Source: Paludibacteraceae bacterium
GTDB taxonomy: Bacteria > Bacteroidota > Bacteroidia > Bacteroidales > Paludibacteraceae
DNA: 64,000 bases
Direction of reading: 5' to 3'
Assembly (NCBI GenBank): GCA_024399655.1
Contig: JAKSNP010000003.1
Coordinates: 60,778 to 124,777, forward strand
Part shown: piece after piece, positions 25,934-34,523 of the stretch
Layout: every line of letters starts with the position of its first letter
How positions within the stretch are numbered: position 1 is the first letter of the stretch
Translations under genes and position numbers: made by a program
The notes under the pieces: model-generated
Seen by the model: only the letters and a program-made list of their open reading frames with translations
Told to the model about the DNA's origin: nothing
The model's database searches: none

Positions 25934-27076
25934 TTATTTCTTAAACAATTGACCTGCAATAACCATACGCTGAACCTCAGAGGTACCTTCGTAGATTTCA
26001 GTAATCTTAGCATCGCGCATCATACGCTCAACAGGATACTCACGGGTGTAGCCGTAACCACCGTGGAATTGAACTGCCTTAGTAGTAACTTCCATTGCAG
26101 TTTCTGCAGCATAGAGTTTAGCCATTGCTGCGTCAACGGAATAAGGCAGACCCATATCTTTTTTCCAAGCAGCAGAACGAACCAAAAGACGAGCTGCTTC
26201 TACGCGGGTCTTGAGGTCGGCCATTTGGAATTGGGTATTTTGGAATTGTGCAATTGCACGACCGAACTGTTTACGCTCTTTAGTATACTTAACGGTTTCA
26301 TCCATAGCGCCTTGAGCAATACCAAGTGCCTGAGATGCAATACCGATACGACCGCCATCAAGTGTTTTCATTGCCACTTTGAAGCCGTCTCCAAGATTGC
26401 CAAGAAGGTTCTCCTTGGGGACTTCGCAGTTTTCGAAAATAAGTTCGCAAGTAGCGGAACCACGAATACCCATCTTCAACTCTTTCTTACCTACGGAGAA
26501 GCCTTTGAAGCTGCGCTCAACGATGAAAGAGGAAATACCCTTAACACCTTTTGATTTATCCGTCATGGCCATGACTATGAATACATCGGCATTAGCGGCA
26601 TTGGTAATGAATATTTTCGTACCATTGAGAATCCATTTGTCGCCTGCATCAACAGCGGTAGTCTGTTGCATTGCAGCATCCGTACCTGCATTGGGTTCGG
26701 TAAGACCGAAAGCGCCCAACCATTCGCCGGAAGCGAGTTTGGGAAGATACTTCATTTTCTGCTCCTCGGTACCATGCTCCAAAATAGGTGACATGCAAAG
26801 AGAAGTGTGAGCGCTGAGAACTACACCGGTAGTAGCACATACGCGAGAAAGTTCTTCAACAGCCATGATATACATTTGCACCGTACCACCTGCACCACCA
26901 TACTGCTTGGGTACAGGAATTCCCATCAAACCAAGTTTACCCATTTTGCGAACGGTCTCTTCAGGAAACATTTCCTTTTCGTCCACTTCGGCTGCCAAAG
27001 GTTTGACTTCGTTCTCAGCAAATGAACGAATCATTTGAAGGAACAATTGTTCTGTCTTTGAATAGCTAAAATCCAT
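25934..27076 (-). CDS. bcd: Butyryl-CoA dehydrogenase
   Basis: This 380-residue acyl-CoA dehydrogenase reduces crotonyl-CoA to butyryl-CoA. The FAD-binding segments are GAFGLTEPNAGTDAA and FITNAANADVFIVMA. The catalytic Glu is in IYEGTSEVQRMVI near the C-terminus, the place used by short-chain dehydrogenases. The flanking HGGYGYTREYPVERMMRDAK block is fully conserved. With etfB and etfA immediately downstream it forms the Bcd-Etf complex that ends the lysine pathway and may support energy conservation. Confidence 0.96.
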   Translation of the reverse strand: MDFSYSKTEQLFLQMIRSFAENEVKPLAAEVDEKEMFPEETVRKMGKLGLMGIPVPKQYGGAGGTVQMYIMAVEELSRVCATTGVVLSAHTSLCMSPILEHGTEEQKMKYLPKLASGEWLGAFGLTEPNAGTDAAMQQTTAVDAGDKWILNGTKIFITNAANADVFIVMAMTDKSKGVKGISSFIVERSFKGFSVGKKELKMGIRGSATCELIFENCEVPKENLLGNLGDGFKVAMKTLDGGRIGIASQALGIAQGAMDETVKYTKERKQFGRAIAQFQNTQFQMADLKTRVEAARLLVRSAAWKKDMGLPYSVDAAMAKLYAAETAMEVTTKAVQFHGGYGYTREYPVERMMRDAKITEIYEGTSEVQRMVIAGQLFKK

Positions 27077-27133
27077 AATTTGTATAATTTTTAGTAGATT
27101 ATTTTCTTAGAAACAATTCTATTTCTTGAAAAA

Positions 27134-27970
27134 TTAATATTTGTAGAAACCTTCACCGGTTTTACGGCCAAGAAGACCGGCGCGAACCATCTTGCGAAGC
27201 AGCGGATGAGGACGATATTTGGGATCGCCGAATTCTTTGTAAAGCACTTCCATGATAGCGAGGTTGACATCATTTCCGATAAGATCTGCCAAAGCCAAGG
27301 GGCCCATTGGATGGTTGGCACCAAGCATCATGCATTTGTCGATATCTTCTGCAGAAGCGATTCCATCAGCCAAGATACCAACAGCTTCATTGATCATCGG
27401 AATAAGGATACGGTTAACTACAAAACCCGGAGCTTCCTTGACAGGAACGGGGGTTTTACCAATAGCCGAGCAGAGGTCGATAATTTGTTTGGTAACATCT
27501 TCGGAGGTCAATTGGCCATTGATTACTTCTACAAGAGCCATACGATCTGCAGGATTGAAGAAGTGACAACCGATAAACTGAGCAGGACGAGAAGTGGCTG
27601 CTGCAATTTCTGTGATAGAGAGAGAAGATGAATTGGTTGCGAAGATGGTTTCGGGTTTGCAGATAGTATCCAATTCACGGAAAACCACTTTCTTGAGTTC
27701 CATATCTTCTACCGCAGCTTCAATCACGAGATCTGCATCTGCAAAGGTAGCATAGTCGGTAGTAGTGGTAATATTGGCGAGGATGGCTTTTGCAGCATCT
27801 TCGGTCATTTTACCCTTCTCGACGAGTTTCATATACCCCTTCTCGATGGAAGCCATAGCTTTGTCCAAACTAGCCTGAGTACGGCTTTTCATAACAACAG
27901 GCATCTTTGCGGCAAAGGCCTTTACTATACCTTTTGCCATCGTACCTGTACCGATTACATAGATTTTCAT
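27134..27970 (-). CDS. hbd: 3-hydroxybutyryl-CoA dehydrogenase
   Basis: The 278-residue product opens with the Rossmann motif [11 protein letters not shown]. It carries the catalytic His in [17 protein letters not shown], the Asn/Glu context [10 protein letters not shown], and the C-terminal dimerisation domain ([30 protein letters not shown]). It interconverts acetoacetyl-CoA and 3-hydroxybutyryl-CoA with NAD(H). In the strict lysine pathway it is not required. Next to crt it allows acetyl units or acetoacetyl-CoA to be drawn into the crotonyl-CoA pool. The third Gly of the usual GxGxxG is replaced by Ala (GTGTMA). Confidence 0.95.
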   Translation of the reverse strand: MKIYVIGTGTMAKGIVKAFAAKMPVVMKSRTQASLDKAMASIEKGYMKLVEKGKMTEDAAKAILANITTTTDYATFADADLVIEAAVEDMELKKVVFRELDTICKPETIFATNSSSLSITEIAAATSRPAQFIGCHFFNPADRMALVEVINGQLTSEDVTKQIIDLCSAIGKTPVPVKEAPGFVVNRILIPMINEAVGILADGIASAEDIDKCMMLGANHPMGPLALADLIGNDVNLAIMEVLYKEFGDPKYRPHPLLRKMVRAGLLGRKTGEGFYKY

Positions 27971-28002
27971 ATTGCTAGTAAATTAGTTAGTAATTCTTTT
28001 AA

Positions 28003-28785
28003 TTATTTGCCTTGGAAAGTAGTCTTTTCCTTACGCAGGAAAGCAGCCATACCATTTTTTTGATCTTCGGTAGTGAAGCAACGGGCAAAGAGTTGGTTCT
28101 CCAAAGCGAGGCCCTCGGTGCGATCCATATCGTAGTTGCGATTGATGCATTCTTTTGCATAACTTACAGCCAGCGGAGCATTTTTGATAATTTGCTCGGC
28201 CAAAGCGATTACTGCAGGCATCAATTCTTCGGGCTCATATACGGCATTTACCAAACCGATACGCAATGCCTCATCTGCCCGAATCACCTTTGCTGAATAA
28301 ATCAGTTCTTTGGCCATACCCTGCCCTATGAGTTTGGGCAAACGATAAGTACCGCTGAAACCGGGGATAATTCCCAATCCTACTTCGGGTTGACCGAATT
28401 TGGCTTTGGAAGAAGCATAGCGGATATCGCAAGCCATTGCTATCTCGCAACCTCCACCGAGGCAGAAACCATTAACAGCTGCAATGGTAGGAATTGGAAG
28501 GTCTTCCAACTTACGGAAAGCTTCGGCTCCTTTCTGACCAAATGCAAGTCCTTCTGCCTCATTCTTGTTTGCCATCTCCGAGATATCGGCACCGGCCACG
28601 AATGATTTCTCACCATCTCCAGTGAGGATAAGCACACGATTGGCTGTTGTGTCTAGACGGCTGCAAAAGTCATCCAATTCACAAATGATGGTTGAATTGA
28701 GTGCATTGAGCGACTTGGGGGCGCTGATTGTAAGTATTCCTATACCGTTGTCGCGCAATTCGTATTTAAGATACTGATAATCCAT
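28003..28785 (-). CDS. crt: Enoyl-CoA hydratase (crotonase)
   Basis: This 260-residue crotonase-fold enzyme has the oxyanion-hole segment FVAGADISEMA, NGFCLGGGCEIAMACD with the first catalytic Glu, and FGQPEVGLGIIPGFSGT with the second. It hydrates crotonyl-CoA reversibly to 3-hydroxybutyryl-CoA and links Hbd to Bcd. It starts just one base after the atoA stop, so translation is coupled. Confidence 0.94.
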   Translation of the reverse strand: MDYQYLKYELRDNGIGILTISAPKSLNALNSTIICELDDFCSRLDTTANRVLILTGDGEKSFVAGADISEMANKNEAEGLAFGQKGAEAFRKLEDLPIPTIAAVNGFCLGGGCEIAMACDIRYASSKAKFGQPEVGLGIIPGFSGTYRLPKLIGQGMAKELIYSAKVIRADEALRIGLVNAVYEPEELMPAVIALAEQIIKNAPLAVSYAKECINRNYDMDRTEGLALENQLFARCFTTEDQKNGMAAFLRKEKTTFQGK

Positions 28786-28786
28786 A

Positions 28787-29446
28787 TTAGTCGAGCATCG
28801 ATTTGAGATTAGGACTGATAATCAGTTTTGCTTCAGTTGCAGCTTGGATTTCCTCAACGGTGAAATCTGGATGTTTCTCAACCAATTCGATACCTTCGGG
28901 AGTAACATTCATTACGCCCATTTCGGTAATGATCATATTCACCTGACCGGCAGCTGTAAGAGGCAGGGTGCACTCTTTCAGAATTTTGTGAGCACCTTTC
29001 TGAGTATGTTCCATGGCGATAATCACACGGCGAGCACCTACTACGAGGTCCATTGCGCCACCCATACCGGGAGCGATTTTGCCTGGAATAATCCAGTTGG
29101 CGAGGTTACCCTTTTCGTCCACCTGAAGAGCACCAAGAACAGATACGTCTACATGACCGCCACGAATGATAGCAAAAGAAGTAGCGCTATCAAAAGTGCT
29201 GGCACCGGGGATAAGGGTAATATATCCGCCACCTGCATTCTGCAAGTTAGGATCTTCTTTACCTGCTTCGGGAGTTGGACCGAGACCCATACCTCCGTTT
29301 TCAGTCTGCAAAGTAACTGTAATTCCTTCGGGCAAGAAATTAGGAATCATTGTGGGCAGACCGATACCCAAGTTGACAACGTCACCGTCGTGCAATTCGC
29401 GTGCTGCACGGCGAGCAATCACTTCTCTAATTTGTTCTTTTTCCAT
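28787..29446 (-). CDS. atoA: Butyrate-acetoacetate CoA-transferase, subunit B
   Basis: The 219-residue beta subunit of a family I CoA-transferase has the catalytic Glu in [11 protein letters not shown], the N-terminal [12 protein letters not shown] and the [20 protein letters not shown] block. With AtoD it moves CoA from butyryl-CoA to acetoacetate, releasing butyrate and giving acetoacetyl-CoA for thiolysis. Oddly, its partner atoD lies about 9 kb away at the other end of the operon, separated by nine genes. These subunits are normally adjacent. Confidence 0.93.
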   Translation of the reverse strand: MEKEQIREVIARRAARELHDGDVVNLGIGLPTMIPNFLPEGITVTLQTENGGMGLGPTPEAGKEDPNLQNAGGGYITLIPGASTFDSATSFAIIRGGHVDVSVLGALQVDEKGNLANWIIPGKIAPGMGGAMDLVVGARRVIIAMEHTQKGAHKILKECTLPLTAAGQVNMIITEMGVMNVTPEGIELVEKHPDFTVEEIQAATEAKLIISPNLKSMLD

Positions 29447-29515
29447 AATTGTATATTTTTAGATGTTATTTCTTATAATCTGATAGCCATTGCTTTTTAT
29501 CCGGCAACAACCGTT

Positions 29516-30304
29516 TTATTTCATTCCGCGTTTATCCATTTCCTGTACGATGTAGGAAGCCACATCATCAGCATAGGTATTCATGCCGAATCCTGCATCA
29601 AAACCGAGTTCCTGAGCCAGTTCGTGGGTGATACGAGCGCCGCCGCAAACACATATCATCTTGTTTCGCAAGCCCTCTGCCTCCATCAATTCGATGAAAT
29701 TGGTCAGGTTCTTGATATGAACATCTTTCTGGGTAACGGTTTGAGAGATAATCAAGGCATCTGCATGCAATTCAAGACCTTTGGCGATGAATTCCTCGTT
29801 GGGCACCTGCGAACCGAGATTGTATGCCTCTATCATATCATAACGTTCCAAACCATAGTGACCGGCGTAACCTTTCATATTCATGATAGCGTCAATACCT
29901 ACTGTATGAGCATCCGTTCCGGTTGAAGCACCTACCACAACGATTTTACGGCCGATATGCTCGCGGATATACTGATCGGTATCGGGCATCGACATCACAT
30001 TGGATTCCACTTTGGGAACGTATATCGAACTATAATTAACCGTATGCGTGCAACTGCCGTAGCAATTGAAGAATGTGAATCCTGGAGTCAATTCCTTATA
30101 ATATACTACAGAGGGATTCTCCAGACCCATTTGTTTAAGGAGTTGTTTTGCTGCTTCCACAGCTTCTGCGCCACAGGGAACGGGCAAGGTGAAAGAAAGT
30201 TGAACCTTACCGTCGTTCATCGTATCTCCATAAGGCTTGATTTTGGTGAGATCCAAGGTCTTGTCAAAATCCTTGGCTTCCATGCTATATAATCCTTCGC
30301 TCAT
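29516..30304 (-). CDS. kamE: Lysine 5,6-aminomutase, beta subunit
   Basis: The 262-residue adenosylcobalamin-binding subunit has the DxHxxG motif at residues 131-136 (DAHTVG). His133 is the lower ligand to cobalt, and Lys144 in NMKGYAG forms the pyridoxal phosphate aldimine. These are the same positions as in the studied clostridial enzyme. The rest is a Rossmann-like B12 fold (ADALIISQTVTQKDVHIKNL). It moves the terminal amino group of L-beta-lysine (or D-lysine) to carbon 5. kamD lies 37 nt upstream. Confidence 0.96.
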   Translation of the reverse strand: MSEGLYSMEAKDFDKTLDLTKIKPYGDTMNDGKVQLSFTLPVPCGAEAVEAAKQLLKQMGLENPSVVYYKELTPGFTFFNCYGSCTHTVNYSSIYVPKVESNVMSMPDTDQYIREHIGRKIVVVGASTGTDAHTVGIDAIMNMKGYAGHYGLERYDMIEAYNLGSQVPNEEFIAKGLELHADALIISQTVTQKDVHIKNLTNFIELMEAEGLRNKMICVCGGARITHELAQELGFDAGFGMNTYADDVASYIVQEMDKRGMK

Positions 30305-30341
30305 AATTCAATGATTCAATTTTTGATTTGTTAATTAGCGA

Positions 30342-31895
30342 TTATCGTTTGCCCTTCATCAACTCGACAAACGGATTGAGGTAGTTTTCGCCCTTCATGG
30401 TAACACCGGCAAGACCCTTACCGCCGTTCTTCGGACGCTTAACATCACCGAAGATTCCCTTCTCAAGAGCGGTAAAGAGACCTTCTTTAGTGATATCTTC
30501 CAGCAGACGGATCGTGTTGTCTACCACTTCTGCGGCACGACGACGGCAGATACCGCCCTCACGGAATTGCATCTCCTCACCGATAGAGCGCATGTTGTTG
30601 AAAATATACTTCGCATTCTCAATACTGAGATAACGATCGCTCATGAAAGGAGTGTGGATGGCTTCGGTCGGCATACCAAGAAGTTGAATACCTTGATTCG
30701 TCCAGATTCCGATCATATTGAAGAGTGCGTCTTGGATATGCCCGCGGAAAATATTGCCCGTCATAAATTTGGTAGGTGGCATATATTTGAGCGTTGCTTT
30801 CGGGAATATCTCGCGGGTCATCTGTGCTTGAGCCAGTTCAAGCAGGAATCCGTTTTCAAGCATCGGATCCATCTCGAATGCGTGACCCAGACCCATCTGT
30901 TCTTCTTTCAAACCGGCCATAAGGGCGAGCTGTTCGTTAATCAGGTCGGATGCCAAAACGGTGTGAGCGGCTTCTACGGCATCAGCGGTAGTAAGATAGT
31001 TGTCCTCACCGGTATTAATGATAACTCCGGCAAAACCGTTGATGATACGCGACATATATTGGTCGATCAGAGTACGCTGCATATTGATATCACGGAAGAG
31101 GATACCATACAGAGCGTCGTTCAACATGACATCCAATCCCTCAAATGCACCCATGATGGCAATTTCGGGCATACAAAGACCGGAGCAGTAGTTGCACAAA
31201 CGGATGTAACGACCTTGTTCCTCGCCCACTTCATCCAATGCCTTACGCATAATGCGGAAATTCTCCTGAGTGGCGAATGTGCCGCCGAATCCTTCGGTGG
31301 TAGCTCCGTAAGGTACATAGTCAAGCAAAGATTGGCCTGTGGTACGGATTACTGCGATTACATCAGCACCTTGACGCGCACCTGCTTGAGCTTGCACCAC
31401 GTCTTCATAAATATTACCGGTGGCTACAATGATATAAAGATAGGGTTTCGGGCCTTCACCAATAGTATCCAGATAATGCTCACGGCGTTGACGACGGGTG
31501 CGGATACGCTCGATACTGCTATCTATCACAGGCTGCAAAGCTTCCATGATTTTCTTGCGATCGCGGGTAACTACTTTGGTAATGTCAAGTTCGTGCTTGG
31601 CTACATGTTCGGCTATCTCCTGCGGGCACATTCCGGTCTCTATCATTGCATTGGCAATGAAGAACAGAGCTCCTTCACCCAAGACATTGGCATCTTTAAG
31701 CGTATCTACAATAACATTGGGGAGGGGCACACCGTTGGCATCCACTCCATCAATTCCCATAAGGCGGCAGAGTGTTCGTTCTACAGCTACTGTTGTGTAC
31801 TGCTCAACAAACGACTGCACATCAGTGGCAATATTTTTAGCCAGACCTCTGGCATATTCCACTTTTTTGAAGTCTAATCCTAACTTACTTTCCAT
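30342..31895 (-). CDS. kamD: Lysine 5,6-aminomutase, alpha subunit
   Basis: This 517-residue TIM-barrel subunit holds substrate and pyridoxal phosphate for the aminomutase. It contains VIAVIRTTGQSLLDYVPYGATTEGFGGTFATQENF, a highly conserved KamD block, and the GMPTEAIHTPFMSDRYL segment. Length and motifs match the family. It is preceded by a 419-nt gap containing a dispersed repeat, unlike the tight spacing elsewhere in the operon, so a second promoter there is possible although none was found. Confidence 0.96.
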   Translation of the reverse strand: MESKLGLDFKKVEYARGLAKNIATDVQSFVEQYTTVAVERTLCRLMGIDGVDANGVPLPNVIVDTLKDANVLGEGALFFIANAMIETGMCPQEIAEHVAKHELDITKVVTRDRKKIMEALQPVIDSSIERIRTRRQRREHYLDTIGEGPKPYLYIIVATGNIYEDVVQAQAGARQGADVIAVIRTTGQSLLDYVPYGATTEGFGGTFATQENFRIMRKALDEVGEEQGRYIRLCNYCSGLCMPEIAIMGAFEGLDVMLNDALYGILFRDINMQRTLIDQYMSRIINGFAGVIINTGEDNYLTTADAVEAAHTVLASDLINEQLALMAGLKEEQMGLGHAFEMDPMLENGFLLELAQAQMTREIFPKATLKYMPPTKFMTGNIFRGHIQDALFNMIGIWTNQGIQLLGMPTEAIHTPFMSDRYLSIENAKYIFNNMRSIGEEMQFREGGICRRRAAEVVDNTIRLLEDITKEGLFTALEKGIFGDVKRPKNGGKGLAGVTMKGENYLNPFVELMKGKR

Positions 31896-32314
31896 GTGTA
31901 TATATTATTTAAATTAATTATTTCTGCTTGGTCTGATTCTCCGTCGTTTCTGACAGATATTTGCGATAAGGGGCTAAGGTTTGGTTCTTTTTCCTCGTTT
32001 TATTTCTTTGGGGCAAATTTTAATAGTTTGATCTATTTTGGGGGGTTGACATGTCTGTCGGAGATATATTTTCAATCTGCGCATCACATCGTTTTTTCAT
32101 CTCCCCACCTTTTAGTAATATCACTTTTTTCAGTCCTATCTTTATCGAGAGCTAAACGTAACATAAACGTAACATAAACGATACATTTATGACTTTTGCG
32201 TCTCTTACTTTTGGGCTTCTCTCGTTCAATATACGACGCTCGCTATATTCAACCTACTATAATCATTTTTTCCTGCCTACATATATATGTCCCAGTTTTA
32301 TCTTACGTGGCAGC
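31896..32314. other. Non-coding gap inside the kam gene run
   Basis: Between kamC and kamD there is no credible gene. The stretch is T-rich on the plus strand, includes the dispersed repeat at 32068-32185, and shows no B12 riboswitch signature (no B12-box-like AGCCACTG) that I could find. No TAnnTTTG box with a 20-nt spacer was seen for kamD. Confidence 0.6.
32068..32185. repeat. Dispersed intergenic repeat, copy 2
   Basis: It shares GCATCACATCGTTT and the block TTTATCGAGAGCTAAACG plus ACATAAACGTAA units with 4403-4530. It sits inside the lysine operon between kamC and kamD. Confidence 0.65.
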
Positions 32315-33640
32315 TTATCGCTGCGTCAATTCGTGTGCTAGAGCAATCCATTGCGTATCCACGCCCAATTGTTCTGCTATATGCAAAGCTTCGTGAGGTA
32401 CTTCACCTTCAAGGGCCGGCACCAGTTCGTAATTCATTCGGCCGTTTTCCATTCCTCTCACGCGCAGGCACGGACATGCGTGCGCGTTTATAGTATAATG
32501 TGTCACCAGCAGCATACTGATGGAGGTTTGCTTGAGCACCTCTATCAATGCCGATACCAAAGCGGTTCCTTCTATCGGATTGGTTGTGCGGGCAGGCTCG
32601 TCTATTAGAGCGAGGATGTTTCTGTTTGCGCGAGCAGCAGCTATTATACTGTCAATCCGTCGCATCTCTGCCGCAAACGAACTGAGACCCTCCTGCACCG
32701 ATTGCCCATCGGCCATACTTACATATACGGCATCTTTTACTGCCACTTCGGCTTGTTCTGCCGGAACAGCAAAACCGAATTGAGTAAGCAGTTGACACAA
32801 AGCCACCGTTCGAAGCACAACTGTCTTGCCGCCCATATTGGAACCTGTCAGGATTGTTGGATGAGAGGCGAACGAAATGGAATTGCGCTGATACGAACCG
32901 CCCTTCATTCGGATTGCTTCCTCCACTTCGGGATTCCACATTCCAACTAATGAAGTGGTGCGGCCTGTTGTAGGAATGCACAACGAAAGCGCACGCATCT
33001 GAAGCGCTTTTGCCAACAATATATCCATTTGCGCCAACTGATATAACGCATCGGCAAGTTGCTCAACATAACGGATGAGCTCTGCACTTAGGCTGACACG
33101 TATCCGATTTTCTTCATCCTGAATACGGATAAATAGTTTTTCATCCGTAGGATGCAGTTCTAATTCTGAACGCATTTGTTTGAGACCGGGGCAATATGCA
33201 TCATAGATATAGAAGGTTGCTATATGCAGGCCTTCCGGATCAAGAGCGGATACCACCGACGACAGATCAGGCAAGTGAGCCGACATATCCATCTTTTCGG
33301 TCAGTTGGGCTATTTCAGCTGTCAACATGGCCAAATGTTTGATTTCAAACAACTCGATATCGTCCAACATTCGTCCGCTACGGAGATTGTCAAGCGTCGT
33401 CCGTAAGTCTTTGAGTCCTTGCAAGCGGAACTGCAATGTGCGGACAGATAAAGCGTTGTTTTCATTGAGCACCACGGCTGACATTCGCGAGAGATGCTCA
33501 AGACCGGATTCCACCTCCTGAGGCAGAACGGCCATATCTTGCTCAAGCAACATACGACGCGCTACACCTGACTGTATGTCAAGCGAATCCACCATATAGC
33601 GGAGACCGCACGGAATTGATATTGCTTCTTTCAGTTTCAT
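32315..33640 (-). CDS. kamC: MutS-like ATPase, probable reactivase subunit of lysine 5,6-aminomutase
   Basis: The 441-residue protein carries the MutS-type ATPase domain: Walker A TGSNMGGKT, then YVSMADGQSVQEGLSSFAAEM, Walker B ILALIDEPARTTNP and the switch segment LLVTHYT. The mismatch-recognition domain of true MutS is absent. Genes of this type sit beside kamDE in lysine fermenters. They are thought to work with KamB to release damaged cobalamin from the aminomutase, as diol-dehydratase reactivases do. The start overlaps the kamB stop by 4 nt (ATGA). The role is inferred from context and family naming. Confidence 0.85.
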   Translation of the reverse strand: MKLKEAISIPCGLRYMVDSLDIQSGVARRMLLEQDMAVLPQEVESGLEHLSRMSAVVLNENNALSVRTLQFRLQGLKDLRTTLDNLRSGRMLDDIELFEIKHLAMLTAEIAQLTEKMDMSAHLPDLSSVVSALDPEGLHIATFYIYDAYCPGLKQMRSELELHPTDEKLFIRIQDEENRIRVSLSAELIRYVEQLADALYQLAQMDILLAKALQMRALSLCIPTTGRTTSLVGMWNPEVEEAIRMKGGSYQRNSISFASHPTILTGSNMGGKTVVLRTVALCQLLTQFGFAVPAEQAEVAVKDAVYVSMADGQSVQEGLSSFAAEMRRIDSIIAAARANRNILALIDEPARTTNPIEGTALVSALIEVLKQTSISMLLVTHYTINAHACPCLRVRGMENGRMNYELVPALEGEVPHEALHIAEQLGVDTQWIALAHELTQR

Positions 33641-34518
33641 TCTTTCATCAAATCATAGACGGGGAGGCTTATCGCCTCGCTCATCTTAGCACATAACACC
33701 TCCGAATTGAGCGTCATTCCATTTGGCGCTGTCGGATTCACTGTTACTGCCAGCAGATGACTCCGTTGTCGAGCATAAACAGGAATATGTTGTATAAATC
33801 GATGCCACACCATCTGGTCGGCAAATACTTTGGTAAAATCCTGAATCACCAATCGTTTTCCCTTATTTTCCTTATCATTCAGGATATTCTCCAACAAGCG
33901 GTCTGTAACCGCGCCTTTCACTTCTATAACCGCCTCATCATTTACGACAGGGCAATATAGCGGCAGGTTGATCAGTTCCACCACATAGGCGGTTTTGCGG
34001 ACGAGCGTATCTATATTGGCCGAATAAGCAGCACCGGTAGCTAATACCATCGCTTGGCTTACGGCAGGAGAAGCTAGACTCATACGACTCAGCGCACCGT
34101 CCACCAACGTGAGATCGGCAATCGAAGCGACACTACGCATCCATTGTTTCATCAGTTCGGTAGCTCCGGGGCCGGAAAGCATCACTTTGCCCTCGTGCAG
34201 CACTCGTGCTGTAACAAGACGTCCTAATGCAGTTGGTATTTCACTTACATCCAGCAGTTCGGAAGTCAGATGACGCTGACGATAATGTTTCTCACTAGTG
34301 GCAAAAATCATTCCTTTACGCAGGAAGATTTCAGGTTTTTTTGTTCCTGTCACCTGGTCCTGTGATTCGCCGTCCAAACCTATCGAGGTAACTGCTACGC
34401 GCGTGCCTGCGGGCAAGTGCGACAATATATAATTGAGACATACGGTTTTACCCGTATTTTTTTCTAGCCCAACTACAGAGCAACTCTTTACACGCAGCAG
34501 TTCCTCAATCAGGTTCAT
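33637..34518 (-). CDS. kamB: P-loop protein, probable reactivase subunit of lysine 5,6-aminomutase
   Basis: The 293-residue soluble protein has an N-terminal P-loop (GLEKNTGKT) and SIGLDGESQDQVTG downstream, in the style of nucleotide-binding chaperones. The middle (LTLVDGALSRMSLASPAVS) is conserved among KamB proteins. It is encoded between kamA (5 nt away) and kamC (4-nt overlap), so stoichiometric synthesis with KamC is likely. The proposed role is to help KamC exchange inactivated cobalamin on KamDE. Confidence 0.82.
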   Translation of the reverse strand: MNLIEELLRVKSCSVVGLEKNTGKTVCLNYILSHLPAGTRVAVTSIGLDGESQDQVTGTKKPEIFLRKGMIFATSEKHYRQRHLTSELLDVSEIPTALGRLVTARVLHEGKVMLSGPGATELMKQWMRSVASIADLTLVDGALSRMSLASPAVSQAMVLATGAAYSANIDTLVRKTAYVVELINLPLYCPVVNDEAVIEVKGAVTDRLLENILNDKENKGKRLVIQDFTKVFADQMVWHRFIQHIPVYARQRSHLLAVTVNPTAPNGMTLNSEVLCAKMSEAISLPVYDLMKE

Positions 34519-34523
34519 TGTTC

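Noticed and set aside
31896-32177. 93-codon plus-strand ORF between kamC and kamD
   Set aside because: The composition is that of non-coding AT-rich DNA, it overlaps a dispersed repeat, and it has no promoter, signal peptide or domain.
31896-32314. Cobalamin riboswitch before kamD
   Set aside because: It was expected because KamDE use B12, but no B12-box-like core or matching hairpins could be identified by eye.
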